Source of the DNA: Nothopassalora personata
Taxonomy: Eukaryota > Ascomycota > Dothideomycetes > Mycosphaerellales > Mycosphaerellaceae
NCBI GenBank assembly: GCA_033816765.1
Contig: CM066292.1
Span: 5,208,001-5,272,000 of the forward strand
Length of the DNA stretch: 64,000 nucleotides
Reading direction: 5' to 3'
Made by a program: the position numbers and the translations under genes. Under the pieces are notes generated by a model, which saw nothing but the letters and a program-made list of their open reading frames with translations, did not search any database and was not told where the DNA came from. Each line of letters opens with the position of its first letter. Position 1 is the first letter of the stretch. Positions 31,801 to 43,787 of the stretch are shown here, piece after piece.

Positions 31801-32359
31801 GCTTGAGGATGCTTAGCGGCGGCGCTTGCGTGGCTTCTGTCTAAGGCGGGCGTTCGACGGACTCCAGTTTCGGATTGATGTAGAGGCTCTAGATCAGTCA
31901 CGCATCGCATCACGAAGAATGTGCGTGGGGTTTTGATGTCGCACGGATCGAGAGTCACGCCATAAACTCTCAGACGGCTTTCTTTGTCCTGGTCCGTGCT
32001 TGGTCAAATGTCCAACTGAATGCCAACATTCACCATGCAGTACCTCTGATCCAATGATCTCGAACCTACCAGAACTCCTTCTGACAGCATGGAGTGAGGT
32101 TCACTGCTTCTGCAAGGGCAGAGCGTTTCATCCATGACCGCGCTCTTCCCGAAATATGAATTTAGCATCCATTTCTAAGCTGCATTCACCTGCGGTTGCC
32201 TGACTACTGTTCTGATGGGGTTCAGTAGCGCCAGCAAGTCGCGACAAGGAGATGGGTCGCAATTGTGGCGTCGAGCTCTCCACCTACGCAGCTTCCTACA
32301 GCTCAGCTTGCACTTCCCATGTCTCGACTTGAATTCCTGCAAAGCAGGACAAGCAAACA
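31801..32359. other. Intergenic DNA before the HET gene
   Basis: This is the likely promoter of the HET-domain gene. No gene or repeat is seen. Confidence 0.4.
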
Positions 32360-34738
32360 ATGACACGCCTGTGCCATTCCTGCTCTTCTCTAAATCTGAG
32401 ACGCTCCGACTTCACCTCGCCCCCTTGGCTTTCCTCGGAGCGACGCCATCAGGACGTCTGCACCAGAACGTTTGGCGAGCTGCGCGCCTCGGTACAGATT
32501 TGCCATCTCTGCAGCCTCATCTGGCATGCGTGCGAGAAAAGCGACTCTGAAGCACTAAGCTCAGCACGGGACGAAGATATCTGGAGCCTTCAGTGGGCGC
32601 AGAACACGTTCGACTGGGAACCCGACGACGAAACGGACGGGATCGAAGACAAGTTTGGTTCCGCGCTCTATCCATGCTTTGGCAGAGGCGATAAGGTCGA
32701 AAGACAAGAATATGGGATCCAGCTCGTCGATGACGCGGAAACCGATGGATTTCTGCGAGGCCGGGCAATAGGTGAGAAACTCGACGTGGCGTTATTGCGG
32801 AAGTGGATCCAACGATGTAAAGACGAGCATGGCTGGCGGTGTAAGAGGTCGTTTCTCGAGCCGCGAGACTTCGATGCCACAGGTCTGGCATGGTTGACAG
32901 TGATTGATGTCGAGGATCTCTGTCTTCACGATTTGTCCAAGCCTGAGCTCATGACGCCTTGGGGTGCACAGTATGCAGCGCTCAGCTATGTCTGGGGCCG
33001 TGACAATACCGTCCTCACCCGACAGTCGAATGTTGATGCATTTCGGGTCCCTGGAGGCTTGAATGTCACGCTTCCGAGAACGATTGCGGACGCGATTGAG
33101 GTCACCAGAGTTCTTGGATATCGCTACCTCTGGGTTGATTCGTTATGTATAGTGCAGGATGACTACAGCACGAAGCAGTCACTGATGGATGTTATGGATG
33201 CCATCTATAGCAGCGCTGACGTGACGCTTGTGGCCAGCACTGGTACCGGAGCAAATTCCGGGTTGTCCGGCTGGTCGGACAGATTGGCTCGACCACAGCG
33301 TGTTGCGCTCATGGGTGACTCCGTTCGAGTTGGTGTACTTCCGTACTATCAGCGCGAGCTTCTGGATGCGGATCATAGCCGCCGAGCTTGGACGTAAGTC
33401 GACCGGAAATTTGGCCAACGTCCCAGCTGAAACTGTGATAGATATCAAGAGACGTGCCTCTCGCCGCGCTGTCTAATCTTCCTGAATGGTTCTGTCTACT
33501 TCAACTGTGGCTTACTGGTGTCCTCCGAGCAGATCCACGCGGAGGTGCCCGGCGTAGAGCCGGAGAACTCGGCGAACACACTCGGCAGGGCAATTCAGGG
33601 GCAGTACACGCTACAATTGTGGGGACAGCATGTGTATTTGTACACGGTCCGCACCCTCACGTATCAGCTCGATGGAATGAATGCCTTCAAAGGTATCGTG
33701 CGTGCAGCACCTTCTGCACTTATGGTAGAGCAGCGAAATTTCGGTATGCCAGCTTCATGTTTTGACTGGGCGGTCTTGTTCAACGGGGCAGGATCGCTCA
33801 GGAGAAGGGAAGAGTTCCCAAGCTGGTCTTTCGTCGGATGGGAAGGAGGAATACAGATGTCGTTGCCTACTCACAGCAGGTATGACCAGATGTGGCTCCT
33901 TCAAGGCACGTGGATCAACTGGTTTGTCATGGCTCAAACAGGTGTCCGTGGCGCGTTTACTGCGATCACTTCGCAAGTCCCTACCTCTCCACGAGCTCGC
34001 GAGATTGTAGACGCTCTCGACCATGGGCGGTTCGTCCGCGTGACCGCCAACGACCCCGAAGGGAGCGAGAGTGAGCTCGGTGCAGACACAGTCGAAAGCG
34101 AAGATATGCCAACCTATGCACCAACCGTGGACGACTCGCTTGGCCAAAAAGTCCATCTTTTTGGTCGACGAACTCATCCCGAGGCCATGCGGCTCATCCC
34201 TGCGCGTCCAGACATCGTGTACGAGGAGACGTCCTGCTCGCCACTCGACGGCTCGCTTCTCTGGTTCGCTGCACCGTACGTAAGTGTTCGGACGCCATTG
34301 CTCCTGAACCCAAATGGACTGGAGCTCACGGCCACATTATCTTTGTTCGACCGGCTGGGTCGTATGTGCGGTTCCATTTCCATAGCTAGTAACGCCGAAC
34401 ACGAGAGCTTGAGCACAGTGAAGCTTCTGCTTGTATCAGTCACTCCCTTTGGCGACTTGAGTCAATATCACAGCAGTGGGGTTACCGGACAGATTTTTCG
34501 GGAATATGGCGTGGACGATGACCTTGGTAAGTACATCGAGGGGGGACCGGAAGGACTGGATCGATTCGACTTCTTGAACGTCATGTACGTGAAGGAGACG
34601 GATCGCCAGGTAGAGCTGACGACCACAAAAGACATCCAAACCGTCGTTGTCCACGAGAGGGCTGGCATTGGCTTCATTTATCGTGAAGCATTGCGTCATG
34701 TTGGTGAGATCTCGTGGGCCGACTTCGTGCTGGGGTAG
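32360..34738 (+). CDS. HET (heterokaryon incompatibility) domain protein
   Basis: HET-domain proteins mediate non-self recognition and programmed cell death in filamentous ascomycetes, and many copies have no known role. There are two exons: 32360-33393 and about 33442-34738 (intron of about 48 nt, GTAAGT..TAG), giving 776 residues. The splice completes the third HET block, RRAWT-YQETCLSPRCLIFLNG. Earlier blocks are YAALSYVWGRDN and LPRTIADAIEVTRVLGYRYLWVDSLCIVQDD, followed by VMDAIYSSADVTLVAS. A short Cys pair (LCHSCSSLNL) near the N-terminus and another (ICHLCSLIWHAC) at about 52 are usual for this subgroup. The C-terminal half (CFDWAVLFNGAGSLRRREEF..SWSFVGWEGG) also fits full-length relatives. 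It appears intact. Confidence 0.92.
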
Positions 34739-36081
34739 AGGTCGGTGTGTGAAGAGTCAGACGGTGATGTGGAAGATGGTGCATGCTGTGATACTGGGCG
34801 ACGTGGAGGTATTGTTTCCTCAGAGACAGTCGCAGTATCTGGCTTGCGTCTGTGTCATCGACGTCGTTCGTGGGGTACGGTGGGACATGACTTCCGCCGT
34901 GGCTCTTTCTATGTATGCCATGACTGGCCAACGAGCTGAGGCAAACGAGCTGATACGACACTCTTTTTCAGCCATGTTTTGAAGTCGTCTCCATAGAATC
35001 ACACGTCTAGCACGAAATCTTGCGTCTTGACGACGTTCAAAGCAGTTCACCGCGACGAAAACATGTGCGATCGAAACAGGGGACGAAGGCTTCAGTGCCG
35101 TTTCGTGATCCGCGTGATATTATTAGTGTTTCCACGCTTCGACAGCCTACAGGTCAAAGACAACAAACACTATTTGTGTCTGCGATGCCCCTGAGAGCGG
35201 TCTCGGAAGTCGGAACACGATCGGGCGGCCTGTGCGGCAGGAAGGAAGCATCAGCATTGGGAAGGAGGAAGGAAGTGTAGTGTGCAACTACGCAACAAGA
35301 GACGGGAAGGTGCATCCGCGTGGCCGTCATCAGCATTACCCACGCGAGCAGCAGTCGATGCGCGCGCGTAGAGCGGATGCAGCTGATGCATCTCATCATC
35401 ATTCATCATTGCAGCGTTGTCGACGACGTGTGATGATCATCACGTTGCGTTGCCGGGTGGCACAAAAGTGCCGCCGTGCTAAAATGTACTTCGGGTTAGC
35501 GGTACCTGCGTTCGCCAGGTACAGCGCCAATCACATCCCGTCACGAGGGCGACGATCCCTGTGGGACCCGCATGTAGCATGTCGCTAAGTTAAATGAGCA
35601 TGGCTTGTGCGCGCCAGAAGAGTGAGTCGTCTACCGTCGACCCGCTCGAAACACTCTCTCCCTCCTTGTTTGTCTGCTTGCTGCTCGCACACAGCTCACC
35701 GTCGTCGAAGCCACCGTCCGACGCGCTCGCCCCGCCCACGACACTCTTTCACCCACCTCGCTCGCCTTCTCCGCCACAGCGCTGGTCCGCCGCCCTTCGT
35801 TCATCAGCGGACCAAGATCGCGGCCGTTCCTTCATTTCACATTCGACTATTGCTGCTGGGCGAAGCACCGAATACATTCCTCGCGCGTCACGACAGGAGG
35901 TCTAGACGACCGAACCCTCGCCACCTGCATTCCTCGCCATACACTCATATCTTACCGCTCACGACTGCTCCCTGGACTTGATTGAGCTGAGCGTGTCTCA
36001 CGCCCGAGGGCAGCTTGACACCCTTCGAGAGGACTCCGACAACGACGACCGACGATACCGATAGCGATACCGATCGTCGAC
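34739..36081. other. 1.3-kb intergenic region, likely promoter and 5' UTR of the SH3 gene
   Basis: No gene is supported. The last 450 nt are pyrimidine-rich (CT-rich from about 35640 to 35960), as often seen in fungal promoters and 5' leaders. A short (CGATAC)n-like stretch lies at 36047-36075. Confidence 0.45.
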
Positions 36082-37804
36082 ATGGGTCTCCATCAACGAC
36101 ACAATGTAGGCCGCGTCCTCAGAGACGCGGCAGCGAGAAACCACCTGGCTCTGCACAAGCGCGACAGCCACGGCGACCGTCCAATAATGCATGTCCCCGA
36201 GGGCTTCCAGGAGAAGACGGTGCAGGACGATTCCGGCGACGACAGTTCAGCTGATTCTGTTGTCTACGTGACGCTCCCGCAGACCTTCGCTGGAGAGGCC
36301 GCATACTCGACCCTGAGCGTGACACCAACAGCAGATTCTGCCGCTCAGGCCACCGACGATGCATCATATGCCTCGGCCTTGGCCTCGTACAGCGCGGCCT
36401 TGTCGGAATACAACGCTGCCAATGGAATCAGTGCTTCAGCGACGGCGGTTGCAGACGTGACCCCAGCGAGCAGCGCGCCATCTACCCTGGCGACATCTCT
36501 TCAAGGTGCAGCATTGGCCACGAGCGTTGTCGCGACACACCTTGTTGGCTCTCCAATTCAGGCTACTCGTTCGCCTACCGCTAGTGCTTCTTCAGACGCG
36601 CAGATGGGCCAGTCGAGCAGTGGCATGTCCGGCGGCGCAAAGGCAGGCGTTGCCATTGGTATTATTCTCGGCATCGCCCTTGCTTGTGGCCTCGTCTTCT
36701 TCTGCTGGAGACGAAAGAAGAACACCCAACAGCAGAATGAGATGCTCAACGAGAAGCGCGGCAGCTTTGCCGATGCTAGTGCACGACGCGTAGAAGCTGG
36801 TGGTCCTCACGACCCGGCGATGGTGGCACAAGGCGCAGGCAGGCCCGAATCATCGATGAGTGAGAAGGTGCCGGCTAGCCTTCGTTCTTCTCACACTACC
36901 TCAACTGCACCACGCCTCAGCCTCCGACCTGTTACTCAGTTTTTGCCCATCCTCGGCGACAACAACGGCCAAAACAGGAACAACGGAACCAACTTGGAAG
37001 TTGCAGGTGCCGAGAAGAAAACATCCGGCGGGCAACGTGCACCAGCCGGCGCACAGCAGAATCCCTTCGACGATGCCACAGCAGAGAAGAGTTCGAATAC
37101 TCCACCACAGAATCCTTTCGATGAGCCCGAAGGCAAACGATTGAACGACTCTCAGGACGCCGCTAGGGCCGCAGGTGGCGCCGCCGTCATGGCCGACAAG
37201 AAGCACAGTCCAAAGTCGTCATGGGGAAGCACCGAGACCGCAACGCCAAAGTCGGCCAGCTTCGAAACCGCCGCTGCTGTGCCTGTCGCTGCTGGATCTC
37301 CTCGAGGGCCACCTCCACCACGTGGCTCGAACAACGTTCATCGTGTCCAGCTTGACTTCAAGCCGAGCATGGAGGATGAGCTTGAGCTGGTCAGTGGGCA
37401 GCTGGTTCGCATGCTCCACGAGTATGATGATGGCTGGGTAAGTACCTTCCGGTCTGTGGTCACAGTGTCATCGCTAACGATTGTAGGCTCTCTGCATCAG
37501 GATGGACCGTAGCCAACAGGGTGTGGCACCGCGTACCTGCCTCTCGAAACTCCCAGTCAAACCAAGACCCCAAGGCCCCCCTCAGGGTTCGCGCCCAGGT
37601 ACATCTCAGGGCCCTCGCCGCCCTTCCAACCCACCGGCCCCGAATGGACCAATGCACCAAGGACCGTGCGTGCCCCGCCCACTTACGCCGAGCCAAGGAA
37701 CGCGATCCCCATCGCCGACGTCGTCGAACGGAGACGCTTCGACTTCAATGGGTAGCGCGCCAGCCAAGATCGACAGGAAGCCAGTGCCTGGCCAGGCGAT
37801 GTAA
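36082..37804 (+). CDS. Single-pass membrane protein with C-terminal SH3 domain
   Basis: There are two exons, 36082-37437 and 37487-37804, with a 49-nt GTAAGT..TAG intron inside the SH3 domain; about 557 residues. Residues 1-190 are Ser/Ala/Thr-rich and probably extracellular, with no classical signal peptide. A transmembrane segment at about 192-212 (AGVAIGIILGIALACGLVFF) is followed by CWRRKK. The cytoplasmic part has two NPFD motifs (QQNPFDD and PQNPFDE), which may act as endocytic sorting signals. The SH3 core is VHRVQLDFKPSMEDELELVS then GQLVRMLHEYDDGW|ALCIRM, ending PRTCLSKLPVKP and a Pro-rich tail (RKPVPGQAM). The architecture resembles fungal Fus1-type cell-surface SH3 proteins. Without splicing the SH3 domain is truncated. 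Confidence 0.85.
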
Positions 37805-38817
37805 GCCCACACGGGTGCATCGTGTTGACAGGTCCTCTGGCGATCCTTTTCCTTGCGTTGACGAGTTACGTGTCGATTCCACGGCTACCTTTACATACGG
37901 GGATGGAATATTAGCGATTCTACTTCACCTGCCGCCGAAGTTTGCGAACCACCTGCTGCTGCTGCCGGACCACCACATTCTGCCGACTCCAATCTCCAAC
38001 GATCCTATCCCGATGACGCGGTCAAGGAGACGTCTGAGCCTGTACCTGGCTTTGACGAAGTCTTGAAACGCGTGTAGATTGCGTCTGTTTCCCTTGCCGA
38101 ACTTCTTCACAAGCCTCTCCCACCGCTGTCCATAATACCACACCACCTGTGCCCAAACGCTCGAGCAAGCGGGCAAAGCAGAGAGCGGCTACCGTCAAGG
38201 CAAGAGACGAGTCGAGGGCTGTGCGCAAAACGACCCGGCAGTCGCAGCAGAGTGGCGAGACTTGGGGTTTTAGTATTTGAACGAAATAGGGTATCTGTGT
38301 GGAATAGCGAAAGCGTTTAGCTGTCTGTAGCTTTTAAATGTGCATGATGTTGCTCGGAGGATGGAAGAAGAGCAAACATGTTGTGTCTGTAGTACCTGTT
38401 AACCATGCTCGTAGATTAAAAGTTCCCATTTTCTTCGATTTTGGTACCGTGTTGTCACAGTAAATCATCGTGCAAATGACTGTAATCCAATGCCCTTTGA
38501 TGATGGCGTCCAACTGTCCTGTCTCGGGACAATGCAACAAAGGAAACGTGCTTCGCCGCATGAGTGCGGAAGTTGTGAAGGGAGGGTTGGCGGGGGGTGT
38601 GCTGTATCGTTGGGGTTTTGGCAGTGTTGAGGCTTTCAGTGTCCTTGGAACGTCTGAGGGGTGCGGAAGGTGAATTGAAACCTCCGGCTGTGAGTGCGGA
38701 TTATCACCTGCAGTTGACAACGACGCGACTCAGCAGAACTTCTCGAGTACTACACTACACGCAGGCTTCAATACTGGAAGGCTCCAAGCAGGACAGAAGC
38801 CTGCCGAAGCGTCCACA
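37805..38817. other. Intergenic DNA between the SH3 and PCI genes
   Basis: No gene is supported. Short frames on both strands have no recognisable content. This is the likely 3' UTR of the SH3 gene and the promoter of the PCI gene. Confidence 0.4.
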
Positions 38818-40467
38818 ATGCCACCTCAGACCCAAACAGGAACCCCGTTCCTGGGCCAGTTCCTTAATGCGATCAATGGCTACATCAAGGCAGACAACGA
38901 AGCTTTGATCACAGACTACATGGTCATTGAGCCACCCTACAGTGACATGTACGACAGAATGATCGCCGAGCTGCGACAGCACTTCCCGAAAGGTACCGAG
39001 CATGCACTTGAGGACAAGTGCAGGCAGTTGCTTAGCCATGCCCGAGAGGGAGTCGATGGAAGCCCAAGCTGGTCGCAGTTCATCAGACTGATGGTGCAGT
39101 ATCTCAGCTTCGTGAGAGACGTCGACATGGATCAGACCAAGTACCTTGAGACGTACGAGTCCTTGACCGAGCTTCAGAAGAAAGCCAACAGCGCTCTGGC
39201 TCATGCTCAACTGGGACATCTGGTGCTCGGCACTGTCATCTCCGGCGCCAAAGCTATGTGTCGTCTTGCTATCGGCCTGGAAAAGAACCCTCATCTCATC
39301 GCCCATCTCAAATCGGCGAAGATTGGCGAAAACACAACTGATAACGAAGCACGCACCTTGCCTGAGCGTACGGTCGAGATCCTTCGAACTGCGCTGTCAA
39401 ACTGCGTGACCGATCGATCGTCCAAGGTGGCCAGAGATGGCAAGATTGAAGGCAAGCAACGCGGCGCCTATGCACTGGCCAATATCTGCCTCAAAATCTA
39501 CTTCCAGTGCCGCAGTACGCGAAACGCGACGTTGGTGTTCCAGAGTATTGGTTCGACCACGATACCGATCTCTGCGTACTCCAAACGCGAGCGCATCACA
39601 TACCTTTACTACCTCGGAAGATTCAACTTCCAGAACAATCACTTCGAAAGAGCCCGCCGAGCTCTGATCCAGGCGTACGACGAGTGCTCCGTACACGACC
39701 ACAGCATACGCCAGCGACGCTACATCCTAGTATTCCTGATCGCCAGCAGCCTCATTCTCGGCCGCTTCCCAAGCCAGGCCATCTTCCAACGACCCGAAGC
39801 GCAAGGTCTGCAAGAGCACTTCCTACCACTGATGCAGGCCATGCGGTCTGGCAATCTCGCCCTGTTCAAACAGCACATGAGCCTCGAAAGCCCACACGCA
39901 GACTGGTTCCTCCACTTCCGCATACTCTTGCAGCTCAAGAACAGATGTGAAGTCTTCGTCTGGCGAAGTCTGATCAGAAAGGTCTGGATCCTAAACGGCA
40001 CGAGATTCGACGCGAGTACCCCATCAAAAGCCGTCACAATCGACATGAATGACATCGTCGCAGCTGTGTCAGCGCTCGAGAAGCAGTCACGCTCACCTGC
40101 AGAGGCGGCCTACATCGACAACGATCTCGACGGCGCAGAAGACCATGTGGACGAAGAGAGGCTGCCGGACATGAGGCAGGTCGAGTCCATCATCGGATCA
40201 TTAGTGGATCAAGGCCTCTTACGAGGCTTCATCGCACATCGGCAAATGAAGTTTTGCATAATGGGCGTGAGGAGCGCAGGAGGAGATGCGCTGGCTGCTG
40301 GCTTCCCGCAGCCTTGGAGAGTGCTTGAGCAGAAGATCAGTCAGGATGAGGGAAATGCTGAAAACCCAGGCTGGAAGACAGGAGCGCCGGGGAGTATGTC
40401 GACAGGTGGTGCTATGGGTGGAAAGGTGATTAATATGTCTGGGTTGAGGCAGGTTGGGACGTCGTGA
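38818..40467 (+). CDS. PCI-domain protein, CSN12/Thp1 family
   Basis: This is a single exon of 549 residues from the ATG at 38818. It is helical throughout. TPR-like helices span about 150-330 (LANICLKIYFQCRSTRNA, YSKRERITYLYYLGRFNFQN). The PCI/winged-helix part is at about 340-490: RYILVFLIASSLILGRFPSQ, KNRCEVFVWRSLIRKVWIL, MRQVESIIGSLVDQGLLRGF then IAHRQMKFCI. This is the CSN12 / Thp1 (PCID2) family, whose members work in the COP9 signalosome-associated complex or in TREX-2 mRNA export. From sequence alone I cannot decide which; fungal genes of this length are usually called CSN12. The Gly/Met-rich tail is low complexity. Confidence 0.85.
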   Translation: MPPQTQTGTPFLGQFLNAINGYIKADNEALITDYMVIEPPYSDMYDRMIAELRQHFPKGTEHALEDKCRQLLSHAREGVDGSPSWSQFIRLMVQYLSFVRDVDMDQTKYLETYESLTELQKKANSALAHAQLGHLVLGTVISGAKAMCRLAIGLEKNPHLIAHLKSAKIGENTTDNEARTLPERTVEILRTALSNCVTDRSSKVARDGKIEGKQRGAYALANICLKIYFQCRSTRNATLVFQSIGSTTIPISAYSKRERITYLYYLGRFNFQNNHFERARRALIQAYDECSVHDHSIRQRRYILVFLIASSLILGRFPSQAIFQRPEAQGLQEHFLPLMQAMRSGNLALFKQHMSLESPHADWFLHFRILLQLKNRCEVFVWRSLIRKVWILNGTRFDASTPSKAVTIDMNDIVAAVSALEKQSRSPAEAAYIDNDLDGAEDHVDEERLPDMRQVESIIGSLVDQGLLRGFIAHRQMKFCIMGVRSAGGDALAAGFPQPWRVLEQKISQDEGNAENPGWKTGAPGSMSTGGAMGGKVINMSGLRQVGTS

Positions 40468-40805
40468 TGAGAACGTGACAGATGGCAATAGACGTTGAGC
40501 TTGATGAAGGAAGCCAAATGGCGGTACCAGCTAGCCGCTGGGTTATCAGGACTGGTCCGATCGCGCAAGCCCTCATGCCTGGGCTCGACGCGGCTTCAAA
40601 TGTAATGCTCCCAGAGCACAAACGAGTGAGCCTGATCATCGACTTCCATAGTATCGTATCACTCCGCCTTACTTTGCCTGCGTTTGCATTGCTGCACTTT
40701 TTAAGAACTCTCACGCGAACCCAATGGAAACAACAGAAAACCCCCCGACCGAGCACCTCATCTACCCCTCCCTCCAGTCGCCGCTGTCCCAGCACCCTCG
40801 CAAGT
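40468..40805. other. Intergenic DNA
   Basis: Nothing is supported except the likely 3' UTR of the PCI gene and the start of the LPxELR gene cluster. Confidence 0.35.
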
Positions 40806-41223
40806 ATGGCAGCACCAGCACTACCGCAATGCGAAACGACTTCCACGACGAGAAGTCTCCGTCAGCAGCTCCGCAAAGAGTACCCCTATGCGAACAACCG
40901 CGATGCACTCGAGCGCATACTTGACTTGTTAGAAGGCAGAACTCACAAAGCAGCAGCAGGTTGATGTTGCACAAATGATGCAGCGTGCACGGGTCTGACA
41001 TTATGATGACAGAGCACCACCTACCACAGCGTCCATGGTTCGTTCCAACTTCTTCTCCCTGCCACGGCAGCTGCGGGAGTGGGTGCATGAGCTCGTCTTC
41101 AAGCCGCACGGCTGCAATGAGCAGGTAGATCTCGAGTACGGTGAAGACGCTGGAGACGTTGTCCCTGCCGAGGTGAGCACGAATGATCTGCTTGCTGAGA
41201 TCGTAATTGCCGACTTTGTATAG
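40806..41223 (+). CDS. LPxELR (2EXR-like) family gene, short copy
   Basis: The first exon from the ATG at 40806 reads MAAPALPQCETTSTTRSLRQ, then QLRKEYPYANNRDALERILD. A likely intron (about 40960-41013, GTTGAT..CAGAG) joins it to APPTTASMVRSNFFSLPRQL and REWVHELVF, the hallmark of a large family in Dothideomycetes. The frame closes at 41223 after about 118 residues, far shorter than usual relatives (200-300), so this copy is probably truncated. The N-terminal RQL..ALxxIL motif recurs in four neighbouring copies. The function of the family is unknown. Confidence 0.45.
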
Positions 41224-41372
41224 GAACAGCGGTCCCGACATCTCAGCTGCTCCCGTCCGAGATTCAAACCAGCTAAGCCGTACAGTAGCTGCTGTGGGCG
41301 TCGGTCTTTTGTGCGCATCAAGATGATGTGCGTGGAGCTCACGATCGCCCACTTTGGGCTTTCTCTACTTCA

Positions 41373-41375
<3 letters not shown>

Positions 41376-41414
<39 letters not shown>
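41376..41414 (+). repeat. (CT)n microsatellite
   Basis: About 19 tandem CT units between two LPxELR genes. It creates spurious Ser-Leu or Arg-Glu repeat frames on both strands. Confidence 0.95.
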
Positions 41415-41416
<2 letters not shown>

Positions 41417-41426
41417 CTATGGTCTC

Positions 41427-42186
41427 TCACAGATCCCGTCCAGAGGACCATGCCGTCTGCTTCAGTATCCGTCTCTTCTGTGCGCGATCCACTACCAGCC
41501 CTGCAATCTTCAGCCGCTCGACCTGTACGTCGATCCTGTCGAGTCGCAAGCCGAACTTGGCAAGCTCAAGCTGTTTCGCCATGTTGTGCTTGTGAGCGTC
41601 GACGAAGGTGGCATCGGTAGCGTCATACACCATAAGCTTGACACTCCCGACCATGCCAATCTGCCTCGCGCCGAATCTGACCAGTTGGTTCTGGACCCGT
41701 CCTTGAAGCTGGAACTTGGGGCTACCATCTTTCTTGCGGCGTGTTTCCAAGTACAATGCAATGGCGGCAGCGACCCGGAAGATCGAGAGTGCTTCTATAC
41801 GGATTTGGCGAGAGATGACGAGGGGTGATGGCATCGGGACCGAGGCGTAGGGAGCTGAAGTAGTTGAAAGCTGCTTGTGGGCGTTCGAGCCGAGTCTTAA
41901 CTCGTGCATGTTGTCTTGAAGCTCCGCGGGAAGAGAAAGCAGGTTGATATAAAGCTTGGATGCTGCCGTGCGTGACTGACTAGACGAGATTGGTACTTCT
42001 TCGGTACGTAGAGTCCGTGGTAGAGACTCATCCAGCCTGTATGGTGGACATGATCAGGAACGCGGGATTGTGTACGAGTTGGTCCAGAGCTTTAGTGTTA
42101 AGGTAAGGATAGGCATTGCACACTTGTCTTGCCAGGCTGTTGACGACTTCCCGGCTGGTGCCGCTTGCGATAGTATCCTCCGACAT
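41427..42186 (-). CDS. LPxELR (2EXR-like) family gene, apparently intact
   Basis: The ATG at 42186 gives MSEDTIASGTSREVVNSLAR, then QVCNAYPYLNTKALDQLVHN, matching the N-terminal motif of the other copies. A short intron must follow (edges unresolved, between about 42130 and 41985). The second part is open to the stop at 41427. It starts ASKLYINLLSLPAELQDNMH, the family core, and continues with ISRQIRIEALSIFRVAAAIA, where relatives have 'QVCRQIR.EALPIFY', then GMVGSVKLMVYDATDATFVD and a coiled-coil-like C-terminus. No internal stop is seen, making this the best candidate for a working gene in the cluster. The function is unknown. Confidence 0.55.
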
Positions 42187-42808
42187 TGTGGGTGGCGATA
42201 TCGTGTGTATCTACGAATGAACAAACGGATTCGAGGTGGAAGAATTGTAGACGTCGCGAAATTGAAGTTCAGCTAAGCGAGTTTCATGTGCAAGGCTTGG
42301 CGCGCACACTGTATAGTGAATGAGAGCAGTCCACAACAGCAGGAATCACCTGTAATAGGAGTAAAAGCTCGAGATAGTAGTAGAGGTCCTAGCAGTGTTC
42401 ACTCCTGATAGCCAAAAGTTGAAACACATCAGCAGTGACGTTTCGCACACACTCGACTTCACGACCGAAAGTCCACCAGACTAGATTCAAATCATTCAAC
42501 TTAGCCAGATAGAGGCAAGAATCACGACTTTGCTCATTGAAAAGCTGAACAACCTACTCTCCATGGCTATGCCCGGATCTCTACTTCTTATGGTCTTGTT
42601 CACGCAGAACGTCCACCACGGTTTGTTCGGTCCTGATCTTCTCGACAACAGACTGTTTGACTGATCGATAAGCGCATCTTCCAAACTCGACTAGAAGTGG
42701 CTTACATGTGACGGTGTCAAATTTGGATGCTAATAATATGGTGACGAAACACTTCACTTCCGTCAACACCACCAACAAAATCCACCACATAACTTCTATC
42801 GGTGAATG
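42187..42808. other. Gene-free DNA between LPxELR gene and MITE
   Basis: No gene is supported. This is the likely promoter of the minus-strand LPxELR gene and flanking sequence of the MITE-like element. Confidence 0.4.
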
Positions 42809-43378
42809 ACTCATATAGGGACAATTATGTCGTTTATTAGTACCATAGGGACTTAATCTTAAGAATTACTCCCGTAGGAACGTATAGGGATGCCAAATTA
42901 CTATTACAGGGACACATTGTAGCATACTCTTATTACGACGACTACGCATATAGTCTGCACTATCTAGACAGCTAATATAGACTTGCATTGCACTAACGGC
43001 CCTACCTATCTTATTACGTCTTGTACTAAAAGTGAATAAGTCGGATTATAGGTCCATGCCTATATATAAACTAATTATATAGCGGTCTTTCTTCAATTTT
43101 CGTAGACACAATTAAGACACATATACTATATGTTAAGTCTTATTTCGAAGTTCAATTATCTGCAGAAATTATTGTTACCTATACTATAGGTGCAAAAGGT
43201 GCAAAAATTTCACTTTTTGCTCCTTTATATATAGGTACTGCCACAAGACTAAAGGCTGCTATAATGTGTCCCTATAGCAGTAGTTTGGCATCCGTAAAAG
43301 TCCCTACGGGAGGTTTTTTTTTTCTCGAAAATGAGTCCCTACGGGAGTAATAAACGCCATAATTGTCCCAATAGGAGT
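42809..43378. mobile_element. MITE-like non-coding element with about 120-bp inverted ends
   Basis: The 570-bp AT-rich block has matching inverted ends. The left end reads ACTCATATAGGGACAATTAT and continues GTCGTTTATTA..CCATAGGGAC..ACTCCCGTAGG..GGATGCCAAATTACTATTA..AGGGACACATTGTAGC. The right end, reverse complemented, gives ACTCCTATTGGGACAATTAT, GGCGTTTATTA, CTCCCGTAGGGAC, GGATGCCAAACTACTGCTAT and AGGGACACATTATAGC. The motif TAGGGAC recurs several times inside each arm. There is no coding frame. I could not find a convincing target duplication. It is probably a non-autonomous DNA element moved by a transposase elsewhere. Its right end lies only 22 nt before the ATG of the next gene copy. Confidence 0.75.
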
Positions 43379-43400
43379 AACACACCGTAATCTCTATAGT

Positions 43401-43749
43401 ATGGCTGTAGATTGTGCGACGGACCTGCTCGCTGGGATCCGCCCCAGAACCCGTCAACGCTTGAGCGACGCACATCCTCAACTCAATCGAGACGCGCTCG
43501 AGCGCATGCTGGACAGCGGTCGACGAGGGCACGAAAGAGCAGTATAATTTCTCTCCACCATGCTCACGATCAATACCACCAACAGCACTTCAGAGCACCC
43601 GCGTCTACCGCATCCCTTGCTTGGTCCATCTTCTTCACTCTTCCCCCCCGGAGCTTCACAATTACATGTACGACCTCGCGATACCTCTAAGCAAGCCTGG
43701 CTGGCGACTCCAATCGAATTATTCAGCCTGAAAGGATTCAGACTACCCC

Positions 43750-43787
<38 letters not shown>

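Noticed and set aside
41328..41828. ORFs with long Ser-Leu or Arg-Glu repeats around 41.4 and 43.8 kb
   Set aside because: They are translations of the (CT)n microsatellites and of DNA opposite LPxELR genes.
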